This document shows positions 1 through 9,480 of a DNA stretch of 64,000 nucleotides, one piece after another. The translations under genes were made by a program, and so were the position numbers. Each line of letters opens with the position of its first letter. The stretch's first letter is position 1. The DNA is from Bathynomus jamesi (Eukaryota > Arthropoda > Malacostraca > Isopoda > Cirolanidae). Location of the stretch: NCBI GenBank assembly GCA_023014485.1, contig JAJOZX010003318.1, positions 248,001 through 312,000 on the forward strand, given 5' to 3'. The notes below the pieces were generated by a model, which was given only the letters and a program-made list of their open reading frames with translations, was not told the origin of the DNA and did no database searches.

Positions 1-826
1 AGGTCGCTGAGAGCATCAATTCTCACACATTCACCCCAGCTGCTGACAGGGCAGGAGCGACGATGTGTATGGTTTTTTGCACGCTTGTATTTGTCCAATC
101 AAGGGCCGCGACGAACTGGGGGTCATCAATAACCCAGCAAGGGTCCATCATCATGGCTTTTGGCTGAGAGCCACATTGGCGGAGGCGGTGGCTGACCTGA
201 GTGAATTCCTCTCCCGAAGACTCGGTGGAGCTGGATGAGCTGCCAGTCAATTGCTATGCCTCTGCATGCTCCCGGCTCTCGTATTCATCATTCCTCCTTA
301 GACTTGTGTCGTTGTCACTCCTCGTTCTCCTGCTTCATTGCCTTGGCCTTGGATGCTTTGGCAAATGCAACATCTTCTGGGCCAATGACCATCTTTCTCA
401 TTGTCTATTGGTCTTTAAGGAAGTCGCAGTCCTCTTTATTTGTCTTCGAAGATCCAGCTTCAGAGTGAGCAACATCAAACAAGGTCTCCATGTCCAACAA
501 GAACTGTTGTTCATGAGCTCACTGTGTTTCCATTCGTCAATCCTTGTGATTAGACAACTTCACATACCTCTCGTGAAGTTTTTTGAGCTTGGCAACAATG
601 TATGGCTTGTGGGATGTCTTCAACGATGCTTTTGTCCACACCTCCATGAGTTCTTCGGCCACATCACTACATGCTCTTGGAAGGCTTTGCTTCGTGACTC
701 GTTGGATGAAAAAAAGACGCTTTCCAACTTCACCCATGGTGGGAAGCTGTCTCATGGAAGAGAAATCCTCCTCCCTGAGGTGCCCGAGAAGCCACAAACT
801 CACTTGCTTGCGTGTTGTTGCCATCT
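1..826 (-). pseudogene. Family B (hAT-like orphan) transposase, N-terminal remnant
   Basis: The minus strand reads a start region near 824 (MATTRKQVSLWLLGHL), then a segment with LFFIQRVTKQSL and EELMEVWTKA, then QQFLLDMETLFDVAHSEA near 520-470, and finally DDPQFVAALDWTNTSVQKT near 130-60. The last block parallels the segment before the HWDGK motif in the family B1 protein (54-62 kb region). Frames change several times and in-frame stops occur between 250 and 480, so it cannot be translated as one protein. The catalytic part would lie left of position 1 and is cut off by the window edge. The family assignment rests on motif order recalled from this widespread invertebrate orphan family and is moderately sure. 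The coding-looking frame on the plus strand across the same bases is a shadow. Confidence 0.5.
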
Positions 827-912
827 GTGAAACAAATAAGACTCATTAGTAGTGGTACGACACGTCAGACTGATAACACAGTTTGTAGGCAGGCAGCAGA
901 TGCCCACCTAGT

Positions 913-1836
913 GGGGATGGGTTGATGAATGGAAAGTGTGTGTGGTCGTGTCGATTGTGTGTGTGTGTGGTCGTGTCGATTGTGTGTGTGGTCGTGTCGA
1001 TTGTGTGTGTGTGTGTGTGGTCGTGTCGATTGTGTGTGTGTGTGTGTGGTCGTGTCGATTGTGTGTGTGTGTGTCGGTCGTTGTCGATTGTGTGTGTGTG
1101 GTGTTCGTGTCGATTGTGTGTGGTGTGTGTGGTCGTGTCGATTGTGTGTGTGGTGTTGTGTTCGTGTCGATGTGTGTGTGTGTGTGTTGTGTCGTGTCGA
1201 TTGTGTGTGTGTGTGTGTGGGTCGTGTCGATTGTGGTGTGGTGTGTGGTCGTGTCGATTGTGTGTGTGGTCGTGTCGATGTGTGTGGGTGGGTGGTCGTG
1301 TCGATTGTGTGTGGGTGGGTGGTCGTGTCGAGTGTGTGGGTGGGTGGTCGTGTCGATTGTGTGGGTGGGTGGTCGTGTCGATTGTGTGGGTGGGTGGTCG
1401 TGTCGATTGTGTGGGTGGGTGGTAGTGTCGATTGTGGGGGGTGGTCGTGTCGATTGTGTGGGGTGGGTGGTCGTGTCGATTGTGTGGGTGGGTGTGTCGT
1501 GTCGAATTGTGTGGGTGGGTGGTCGTGTCGATTGTGTGGGTGGGTGGTCGTGTCGATTGTGTGGGTGGGTGGTCGTGTCGATTGTGGGTGGGTGGTCGTG
1601 TCGATTGTGTGGGTGGGTGGTCGTGTCGATTGTGTGGGTGGGTGGTCGTGTCGATTGTGTGGGTGGGTGGTCGTGTCGATTGTGTGGGTGGGTGGTCGTG
1701 TCGATTGTGTGGGTGGTCGTGTCGATTGTGTGGGTGGTCGTGTCGATTGTGTGGGTGGTCGTGTCGATTGTGTGGGTGGTCGTGTCGATTGTGTGGTCGT
1801 GTCGATTGTGTGGTCGTGTCGATTGTGTGCTCATGT
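913..1836. repeat. TG-rich tandem array, unit GGTCGTGTCGATTGTGTG plus variable (TG)n or (TGGG)n
   Basis: A constant core GGTCGTGTCGATTGTG repeats about 40 times. It is separated by spacers that change along the array: (TG)n-rich on the left (930-1260), GGGTGGGT-type in the middle (1280-1700), and short GGGT or none at the right end (1700-1830). All long open frames here, on both strands, are by-products of the repeat. Some units carry single-base lesions of the core. Confidence 0.95.
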
Positions 1837-2330
1837 CAATACACTCGCTGTTTCAATGCTCTACAAGTTGACCCAAACCTACAAGGGGCTTGGGGGAGTG
1901 GAAGGAATGAGACTATCAAGACCATTTTTTGTGGTTTCTTTTTAGTACAAATGGATCCAGTTTAGCATATGTGCATTGCTGGATTTCGAACTTCGTGTTT
2001 TCAGAATGCCCTAATATTCACGTATTGAGAAAGTCAGTGAAGAACAACTACTTATACCTGAAGAGAAACTACATGGTTTTGTCACTGCTGTATATGATAA
2101 ACTTTGGTGGTTAGCATGCATTTTGGACAAAACAACTGAGAAGAGGGAAGTAAAAATCTTTTCTTCATCCTCTGATGTTTTGACAAAGGTAGAGGCATCT
2201 ACTGCAACTGGAAGACTATACTACCTCACCAAGGAGGAAACTGCTAAGGCCTCCAAGGCCCTCATAGAATTACAACAGAGAAAAGTAAGTTACACATTCA
2301 AAGTTATAGATGGTAGATATATACAGTAGG
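1837..2330 (+). other. Unclassified coding remnant (possible C-terminal tail of a family A-like transposase)
   Basis: From about 2025 to 2329 the plus strand gives a readable stretch containing GFVTAVYDKLWWLACI, then KREVKIFSSSSD and GRLYYLTKEETAKASKAL. Its layout (a Y-D-x-x-W pattern, then a short beta-like stretch, then a lysine-rich tail) resembles the C-terminal tail of family A transposases (YVGCIYDMQVWYGIV and following), but similarity is weak. It ends in a GT donor-like site and then a TA microsatellite. I do not recognise it securely. Confidence 0.3.
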
Positions 2331-2332
2331 CA

Positions 2333-2346
2333 TATATATATATATA

Positions 2347-2400
<54 letters not shown>

Positions 2401-2415
2401 CATATAATATATATT
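2333..2415. repeat. (TA)n microsatellite
   Basis: Nearly pure TA dinucleotides with a few interruptions. The following 200 bases up to the mariner element show no gene. Confidence 0.95.
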
Positions 2416-2628
2416 TTTTTTTTACTGGGCATGCCCATATCAACCCAAGGAAAGATGGGTCATGTTGTGTTGTAGTAACCCAGGGTCGAAACCCTCAGCA
2501 CGGAAAAACTGACAGCGCTCAAGCCTCACCCAGAGGTTCCCTAATCCCAGTGTAGTGTTTGTCTATGTATGTGGAAGTGATGTGTTTATCCCAAAGGCAG
2601 TGTTGAATGAAATGTGTGTAGGTATATA

Positions 2629-4196
2629 CAGGGTGTCCCCAAAAAACTATATACTCTTTATAGCATCATATATTTTATAATTTAAAAAAAACCAAACAAT
2701 ATATTGTTATAGCAATTGCCAATGAAAGGTAAATTAGTAATCTAAGTGATCAAAATATTATAGCGAGTTGTTTGCATATAAAATTTAATTAACTACGCCA
2801 AGTGCTCAAAATGTTCTCCAGCGGCATGAATGCACTTTTGAATACGTCGACTAAGCCTGGCCTTGTTTTATCAAAGGCCTTGTAATGGCGAAGCCTATGG
2901 ACCGAACGTAGTCTAGTCACTCACTAGCTTGCTTCGGACTTAGCCTACGCACTCATTCCACGATACAAACTCTACAGCATTCAACTTTATTCAGTTCAGC
3001 AAAAGAACCCATGTTGCGTAAACATTTGACACTGGAGCAACAAAAGAGTGTTCTGAAATGGTATTGGAAATTTGAGAATATGTCTGAAGTCCAGCAGCAA
3101 TGGATCCGGAAATTTGGTACAAAGCCACCGATACGTCTCGCCATTACAAGCATCCGTGACAAGTTTGAGGCAGAGAGATCTGCTCAAGATATGCACAAGC
3201 GAAGATCTGGACGACACAAATCAAGTGCGAGTGATGAAAACTCCGTTTTAGTGTTGCAAAAATTTAATCGATCACCACAGAAATCAGTTGTTCACCGGAT
3301 TTTAAAGTCAGCAAAATGGAAAAGCTACATTCCAAGTCTGTTACACGCCATGACTGAAGATGACCCCAATCGCAGACTAGAATTTTGTGAATGGTTTCAG
3401 TCAATGGAAGCCGAAGACGTACAGTTTGCCAACAAAAATTGTGTGGTCTGATGAAGCTACCTTCAAGCTGAATGGCACAGTAAATCGACAAAACTGAAGG
3501 TACTGGTCACTTGATAATCCACACGTTTATGTGGATAAACATGTTAATTTACCAGGATTAACAGCATGGTGTGGTTTATCATCCAGGGGTGTGGTTGGAC
3601 CATTTTTCTTTAATGGGACAGTTACCAGTGCCGTATATCTTGACATGCTGCAGACAGAAATTATACCTGCAGTTCGGAAGTTGTTTCGAAACAACAACTT
3701 ACTTTCAACAAGATGGAGCCCCCCCTCATTATCATTGTGATATCAGAAGGTACCTCGATGAAATGTTGCCTAACCATTGGATAGGATGAAGAGGAAGCGT
3801 TGAGTATCCTCCACGTTCACCGGACTTGACTCCACTTGATTTTTACTTGTGGGGCTACCTGAAGGATGCAGTTTATGGTACAAGACCTGCAACACTCGAA
3901 CACCTTAAGGAAGCAATTAAGGAAAAGTGCGGGACCATCACAGCATCCACATTAGTCCATGTCTGCGAATCAGTTAGTCAATGCATTCAAAAGTGCATTC
4001 ATGCTGCCAGAGAACATTTTGAGCACTTGGCGTAGTTAATTAAATTTTATATGCAAACAACTCGCTATAACATTTTGATCACTTAGATTACTAATTTACC
4101 TTTCATTGGCAATTGCTATAACAATATATTGTTTGAGTTTTTTTTAAATTATAAAATATATGATGCTATAAAGAGTACTTTTTTTTTTGGGACACC

Positions 4197-4199
<3 letters not shown>
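2629..4199 (+). mobile_element. Mariner-like (IS630-Tc1-mariner) DNA transposon, about 1.57 kb, TA-flanked
   Basis: The element begins CAGGGTGTCCCC after TA (2627-2628) and ends GGGACACCCTG before TA (4200-4201). The two ends are inverted copies over roughly 180 bases: the left arm runs 2629 to about 2812 and the right arm about 4018 to 4199, including CAAACAACTCGCTATAA-type blocks on both sides. One decayed transposase frame lies between. TA duplication and this terminus are typical of the superfamily. Confidence 0.93.
3011..4035 (+). pseudogene. Mariner-like DD41D-spaced transposase, inactivated
   Basis: The reading begins MLRKHLTLEQQKSVLKWYW and carries an N-terminal helix-turn-helix region, then [11 protein letters not shown] (first catalytic Asp), [10 protein letters not shown] (second Asp) and SPDLTPLDFYLWG (third Asp). 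Frame changes near 3440 and 3705, an in-frame stop near 3496 and a TGA at 3787-3789 break it. Counting codons between the second and third catalytic Asp, through the stop, gives 41 intervening residues. This is unlike the classical DD34D mariner spacing. About 340 residues is normal for the family. The protein would cut and paste the flanking inverted repeats, but this copy cannot make it. Confidence 0.88.

Positions 4200-4243
<44 letters not shown>
4200..4243. repeat. (TA)n microsatellite at the mariner right end
   Basis: TA dinucleotides immediately follow the mariner terminus. The left end also abuts TA-rich sequence, so the element probably landed in a TA array. Confidence 0.95.
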
Positions 4244-4245
<2 letters not shown>

Positions 4246-5718
4246 GGAACCATATATTTTCAAGCACAAAACTAATGGATAATCTGCTCGAGAGAAGATT
4301 TGTATCAATGAAAAAAATTAAAGATCTGGATTTATTTAAAGGTTAGTTTTAATTAAAAGTACTTCCTACTCATAATTTTCACTGGCCACTTCTAACCTTT
4401 TAGGAATATGTTTCACATTGGTAAGTGAACATTTGTAAAAAAAAAATTGAAAAAAAATCAGGGATGGTATTTTTTTATTTAAGGTCAAAGGTCAAGGATA
4501 TTTTTTTTTTTAATTTTCATTTTAGAGGCTTATGACAAGCAGTTTAAGAGCTTCAAAATGACACTAGAATCAGAACTCTAGCTTTATTAGTTATGTGGCT
4601 ACAGCAATTTGAAATTTGACTAAGTAAAAAATCAGGTCAAAGGTCCAAATTTTGTGACCCTGTATCTCAGCAACCAAAGGTCAGCCAGCTCTAAAATTTG
4701 GGGAATTTCAGTTTCTCTCACATACCTACTAATATACCAAATATCATGAAAATCTGAGATGGTCATGTTCTCGGGTGGCTGAATTGACATTGACCCAGTT
4801 CTCTATTTTAGTCTGCGTAAAAATGTCAAAATTTCAATGTACAATGTACAAATGTCAATGTACATATTTTTTCAATAATTTTTAAAATATCTTGCAACTT
4901 GATACCCACATTTTATATTGTTTGTATCTTTTAACAATTAATGGAAGTTTAATAAATGAAAATCCGGGTCAGAGTGGTGACAAATTTTTTAATTTTTGGG
5001 TGATTTGTCCTGGAATGCCCCCCAGCTGAGCTAGAAACCATTGGAGATATAGTTGAAATGCAGTATGACCCGGATTTTAATGAAAATTGACATATGGGGT
5101 TCTTCCGGGTGCTGATTTCACTGGTTCAAATAAAAAAGTTCTATGACCCATAGTTTTTGAGATATGGGCCCCCAAATTATTGGGGGCCCCAGTTTACCAC
5201 CTAACTTTAATGGGCAATAACTCTCAAACATCATCTTGTAGACCTATAAAACTATACATTTCTAGAATCAGCATGAAGAGATCTATTAAATGATACCGCA
5301 TTCAAGTGTGTAGCACAATAATGAAAATTTTCCCCCCTTTTTTATTTTTCTTTTTGACCCCCACCCTCCCTAGACAGTGAAATCCAAAAAAAAATTTTTT
5401 TGCATTTATTAAACTTCCATTAATTGTTAAAAGATACAAACAATAAAAAATGCGGGTATCAATTTGCAAGATATTTTAAAAATTATTGAAAAAATATGTA
5501 CATTGACATTTGTACATTAAAATTTTGACATTTTTACGCAGACTAAAATAGAGAACTACAAATGACATATTTATATCCTATGTATAACTCATATTCACGG
5601 AGTCTCTCTCTCTCAAATGTTTGTTAATTATGCTTATTTTTATTACAGATATGCTTATTTTGAGTCAAATCATATCTTATTTTTGAGATTTACAATTGTG
5701 TATTTTTAGTAATGAAAA
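4244..5718 (+). repeat. Non-coding arm of the old family A3 element, with an internal inverted repeat
   Basis: No gene is seen. The stretch precedes the A3 first exon and has the composition of family A arms: repeated AGGTCA hexamers, poly-T runs and phrases such as GGAATGCCCCCC. About 4799-4965 and 5400-5565 are inverted copies of each other (TTCTCTATTTTAGTCTGCGT and its complement mark the outer edges), giving a large stem. Bases 5060-5580 recur in the same orientation at 19052-19550. Confidence 0.6.
4482..4494 (+). promoter_or_regulatory. AGGTCA-A-AGGTCA direct repeat (DR1-type nuclear receptor site by sequence)
   Basis: Two perfect AGGTCA hexamers are separated by one base, followed at 4634-4646 by a one-mismatch copy. 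By sequence this is the classical DR1 half-site pair. Its presence in a transposon arm may instead reflect transposase binding; function is unknown. Confidence 0.3.
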
Positions 5719-6050
5719 ATGGTTAGATACTGTGATGATCCTTTACAAAAACATAAGAAAAAGATACACAAGGATATAAGAACCATCAGCCAATCACTTT
5801 ATGATCGATGTAAATGGAAACCACAAAGGAATACTGTACTATGTAGCAACTGTAGAAAATTATTGACCCAGAGACCAGAGTTGCTATTAACATCACAAAG
5901 TGAAGAGTCTGATCACAATCAGTCTTCTGAGAATGTTATTTTAGAAAGCGATGAATATGATCCAAGTATATCAAGTAATGCCAAAGAGGAGGTTTCTCAA
6001 GTTCTAGAAAGTCTTGCTGTGACTCCAGTGAAGAAGCATAAGTATTTAAT
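5719..6050 (+). pseudogene. Family A3 transposase, first exon
   Basis: Begins MVRYCDDPLQKHKKKIHKDI and continues to LCSNCRKLL, an acidic Ser/Glu-rich linker and VTPVKKHK. It aligns with exon 1 of the young A1 copies (MVRHLKYCQDPIQKHKKRI and LLCVNC), including the same N-terminal zinc-finger-like arrangement (Cys, His, then CxxC) and the same end before the intron. The donor has decayed: A1 has GTAAGT after the lysine run, whereas this copy reads ATAAGT. The next exon lies over 6 kb away at 12413 because repeats have filled the intron. Confidence 0.8.
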
Positions 6051-6067
6051 GATAGGTACTTTTTATA

Positions 6068-6862
6068 CACTCAACCCCCAGTTAATGATGGGGTTACATT
6101 CCATAAAACATTAACGTTAAGTGAATTTATCGCTAAGCGGGGGCTTTATCCTCCTCATCCTTCTTCAGCTCCTTCCACAGCTTCAGTGCCTTTGCCTTAA
6201 TTGCATCGGTGGAAAGTGGCATCCTTCTGCTTGTTTGGTCTTGAATCCAAGTTTGAAGTAAAGATTCCATCTTCTCAAAGGCTGGATCTCGGACTCAGGA
6301 AACACATGATGCGGACATCAGGGTTGCAGTTTGGGCAGCTGTCTTAATTTCCGAAGCATTCTTCAGTATCATCAAGATCATTGACTGGGCCAAACCAAGA
6401 TGTCTACCGATAGCACTCAGTCCTTCACCTTCTTCATGCCTTCGAATAATGTCTATTTTAACCTCAATCTTTACTTTTTTATGAGACACTTTGTCCTTAG
6501 ACAATGCAGCAGGGGATGTAGCATTACGTTTTCCAGTCATGGCGATCAGTAACGGTAACAAGACTTGCAAATCATGAGCAATAATGATAGCTAACACACA
6601 CACAAAACACGCGCCATTAAAACTGAGGAGGGAGGATGCACATTGTGGGTAAAATGAATCACTGCACGATGATGTCACTCTGACATAGGTCTCAGCCAAT
6701 GAGAGAAAATGGCAACCATTATCTTCGAGCACTAACTAAAGCATATCGCTTGAGGCATCGTTCTGGCGAGATAACGATATCATTACGTGGGAAATGGTAT
6801 TAATTCCTTATGATTAAAACGAATTAACGTTAAGTGAATGATCATTGTACAGGGGTTTACTG
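6068..6862 (-). mobile_element. Tigger/pogo-like deletion derivative, TA-flanked
   Basis: Ends are CACTCAACCCCC (left) and the complement of CAGTAAACCCCTG (right), flanked by TA. The inner inverted segment ATTAACGTTAAGTGAAT is present at both ends (6110-6126 and 6824-6840). It carries only the DNA-binding part of a pogo-type transposase on the minus strand, so it is non-autonomous. Confidence 0.75.
6120..6540 (-). pseudogene. Tigger/pogo transposase N-terminal DNA-binding region
   Basis: The minus strand starts MTGKRNATSPAALSKDK at 6540 and gives a psq/CENP-B-type helix-turn-helix (EVKIDIIRRHEEGEGLSAIG). After a stop near 6298 it continues with a second CENP-B-like helix-turn-helix (FEKMESLLQTWIQDQ, then RRMPLSTDAIKAKALKL). 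These are the two tandem DNA-binding modules expected at the N terminus of Tigger transposases. The DDD catalytic domain is absent. Confidence 0.75.
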
Positions 6863-6928
6863 TATTTATATTATTTATTTATATTATTTACTTTCAAGAC
6901 AGTTTTTCAGCAGTTGCTGAAAAAACTA

Positions 6929-7224
6929 ATGAAATTAATATGTTGACATATTAAGCTAATGAAATTAATATGTTGACATATTAAGCTAATGAAATTAATA
7001 TGTTGACATATTAAGCTAATGAAATTAATATGTTGACATATTAAGCTAATGAAATTAATATGTTGACATATTAAGCTAATGAAATTAATATGTTGACATA
7101 TTAAGCTAATGAAATTAATATGTTGACATATTAAGCTAATGAAATTAATATGTTGACATATTAAGCTTATGAAATTAATATGTTGACATATTAAGCTTAT
7201 GAAATTAATATGTTGACATATTAA
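6929..7224. repeat. 30-bp satellite, left block (about 10 units)
   Basis: Unit GAAATTAATATGTTGACATA plus TTAAGCTAAT, nearly perfect; the last units read AAGCTTAT. The same satellite resumes at 9481, so this is the left shoulder of one array interrupted by the piggyBac element at the TTAA of a unit (7221-7224). The repeated 'INFISLICQH' frame on the minus strand is a repeat artefact. Confidence 0.95.
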
Positions 7225-9480
7225 CCACTTAACAAACTTATTTATTTCCAAGAAAGTGGACAATATATATCTATTTTTTTTAATAGAATATTTTATTCTT
7301 TTTATTGTGCTAAAGAGGAAAATAATCGACATTTTATTATTTTTTTTATTTTTAAGAAGTTATAAAGAATTACATGTCCTTTGAAAAATTTGCCCGAGTT
7401 TATACGTTCATTTTTTAAAACGAGAAATACATGTTTTTTTGAATAAAAATAATAATAAATGTTAAGCAAATTCCTTTCAAAACAACTCTGAACTAAATAA
7501 AAACTATGTAAAAGAAAATTGGCATATTACTTTTAAGAGAAATCATACTTCGAGTGATAATCACGAAAGCATGGAGAAACGCATAGGCCTACATCGCAAT
7601 CTCTGCAATAATATCTTGACTCACGGCGAATTTTTTTTCCCCTTTCGGTTTTCTTTCGTGTACAAACTGCACATATCCTTGTTGGGTTCGTTTTTTTCTC
7701 AGTTGCTGGAATAATATCTGGAAAGTGGCACCCTGACATTCGAAGTGGTGTGGCATTGGTGCTTGGTCGACCCCTTGAAGCTACGAAAGATACTTTGTAT
7801 TTTGCAACCATCATGTCGATCAGCTCCATTCTGTAGTCTAATGGTTTCTTGCTTTGTCCCGTTTGTTTGAAAAGAATGAAAGAATTCCATACAGCTAATT
7901 CTAAAAGATGAAAAAACAACTTCCGGTAATACTTCTTTCCCCGTTTCCTCATGATTGGGTAGCTTGAAAGTGTTTGATCAACTCCTCCCATGGTGGTGGT
8001 GTAATCCTTCACAATCTGAGGCACACAGACAACACCTCGCCTTCTTACACATTCTGTCATTTCTGAAGAATGAACAGTTGATAGAAGAGTGACATCCCTT
8101 TTGTCTTTCCATTTCATAGCCAAAACTTTTCGACGCCTAAATGCAATACTTTCCCCCTTTTTCAGTTTTTTGTTTTTTATTTGCGCAGGTATCCCTTTCC
8201 TCGTTTGTTTTACAGTCCCATAAGTGTCTGTACGATGTTCAACCAATAAGTTAGCCAGCTCCGGTGAAGTATAAAAGTTGTCTGTAGTCAGGCAATGACC
8301 TTTCCCCAATAATGGCTCCATCAATGACATCACAATTTGGATAGATACTGGAAGATCTTTATAAACCTGACTCACTTGAGTACCTTTTCCAGTGTATATG
8401 ATTGTTGACCAAACATAGCCTGACTTTGATTCGCAAAGCATGTATAATTTTATGCCAAAGCGAGCTCTCTTCAGAGGCATATACTGCACCCACCCAAGAC
8501 GTCCTTTATACATCATAAGGCTCTCATCAATTGTCACATCACGATCTAGGTTGTATAGAGAATTGAATTTGTCACTAAGGTATTTGTAAACTGGATAAAT
8601 TTTGTTCAGTTTCTGGTATGGGTGGGTATTTGGGTCATAATCTTCATTATTTGCAAAATGTAAATTACTTTTCAAAAGCTGAAATCTTTTGAGAGTCATG
8701 CACTGTCTAAAAAATGGTGTATCCATGATAGGCTTTTTTGTCCAATAAAGCCAATAGTTAGGCTTTGGAATTAGGCCTTGCAGCATTGTTATTGCTAAAA
8801 ACACACTTATCTCATTACTGTCTGTAGCTCTCCAAGCACTGTTCCCGTGTTGCGTTGCATACCGATTCGTCTCAGTTACAATAATATCGATGAGTTCATC
8901 AGTAAAATATAAATTGAAAAAATCTAATGGATTACCTTCAACGGGAACATTCGTATTTGCATTACTCTTTGTGAAGTCAAATCTTGGAGGAGCTACCGTA
9001 GGCTGAGTCTCTTCAAACCACGATTGACGAAATTGCTCAAATGTTTCATCTGATTCACCCTCTGAAAAGTCTTCTGAGTAAGAGGAATCACTGTTATCAT
9101 CTTCGGAAGAGCTCAGATGTATCTTCAACATTTCCTAAAAACTTTCTTCTTCACTATCAGAATCCATCTTTATATGACTAAAATTACCATATGTAAAAAT
9201 GATTTGGACAGACATACAACGCACCTCGGATGACTGTTGCGCACTGAGAAAGTACTGTATATAAACATAATTATGTGTGTTATATGTCAAAAGCCAGGCT
9301 TCAAACCACGCCCAGAGGCGTGGCTTTCGAGCAGTACAGCCAATTAGAGTAAATGCACGAGATATCTCGTTCAAATTTTAAACATACTTCAAATTTTTCA
9401 TGCGCCCGAGTAAATTCGGGTAAATTATTTTAGAGCGAGTCTTTGATGCCCGAGTATATTCGGGCAAATTCGTTAAGTGG
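7225..9480 (-). mobile_element. piggyBac-like transposon, 2.26 kb, TTAA target duplication
   Basis: The element begins CCACTTAACAAAC directly after TTAA (7221-7224) and ends CGTTAAGTGG directly before TTAA (9481-9484). Removing it and one TTAA rejoins two halves of a 30-bp satellite unit. Short subterminal palindromes (CCCGAGTAAATTCGGG and CCCGAGTATATTCGGG) lie near the right end. It contains one long minus-strand transposase frame and is the best preserved transposon in the window. Confidence 0.96.
7533..9131 (-). CDS. piggyBac-like transposase (532 aa, open frame)
   Basis: An acidic Ser/Asp-rich N terminus is followed by the DDE_Tnp_1_7-type domain. Visible catalytic Asp residues lie in TIDESLMMYKGR (about residue 199), LTTDNFYTS (about 281) and the KDYTTTMGGVDQ block (about 378). 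The C terminus has a cysteine-rich zinc-binding domain (CAVC, then CRDCDVGLC and CFRDYH). Length is slightly below that of classic piggyBac (about 590). Upstream and in frame, MDSDSEEESF stands before a TAG (9135-9137), so the original start may have lain 36 bases earlier; the Met at 9131 would restart translation and lose only an acidic tip. The enzyme excises and inserts at TTAA. No internal stop or frameshift is seen. Confidence 0.95.
   Translation of the reverse strand: MLKIHLSSSEDDNSDSSYSEDFSEGESDETFEQFRQSWFEETQPTVAPPRFDFTKSNANTNVPVEGNPLDFFNLYFTDELIDIIVTETNRYATQHGNSAWRATDSNEISVFLAITMLQGLIPKPNYWLYWTKKPIMDTPFFRQCMTLKRFQLLKSNLHFANNEDYDPNTHPYQKLNKIYPVYKYLSDKFNSLYNLDRDVTIDESLMMYKGRLGWVQYMPLKRARFGIKLYMLCESKSGYVWSTIIYTGKGTQVSQVYKDLPVSIQIVMSLMEPLLGKGHCLTTDNFYTSPELANLLVEHRTDTYGTVKQTRKGIPAQIKNKKLKKGESIAFRRRKVLAMKWKDKRDVTLLSTVHSSEMTECVRRRGVVCVPQIVKDYTTTMGGVDQTLSSYPIMRKRGKKYYRKLFFHLLELAVWNSFILFKQTGQSKKPLDYRMELIDMMVAKYKVSFVASRGRPSTNATPLRMSGCHFPDIIPATEKKTNPTRICAVCTRKKTERGKKIRRESRYYCRDCDVGLCVSPCFRDYHSKYDFS

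Noticed and set aside
201..830. A 209-residue plus-strand frame in the first kilobase
   Set aside because: It lies opposite recognisable family B coding sequence on the minus strand and has no motif of its own.
922..1965. Cys/Val-rich and Thr/His-rich proteins of over 300 residues
   Set aside because: Translations of the TG-rich tandem array on both strands.
2440..2530. Possible tRNA or tRNA-derived SINE (GGGTCGAAACC resembles a B box)
   Set aside because: No matching A box or cloverleaf could be drawn, and one B-box-like word is expected by chance.
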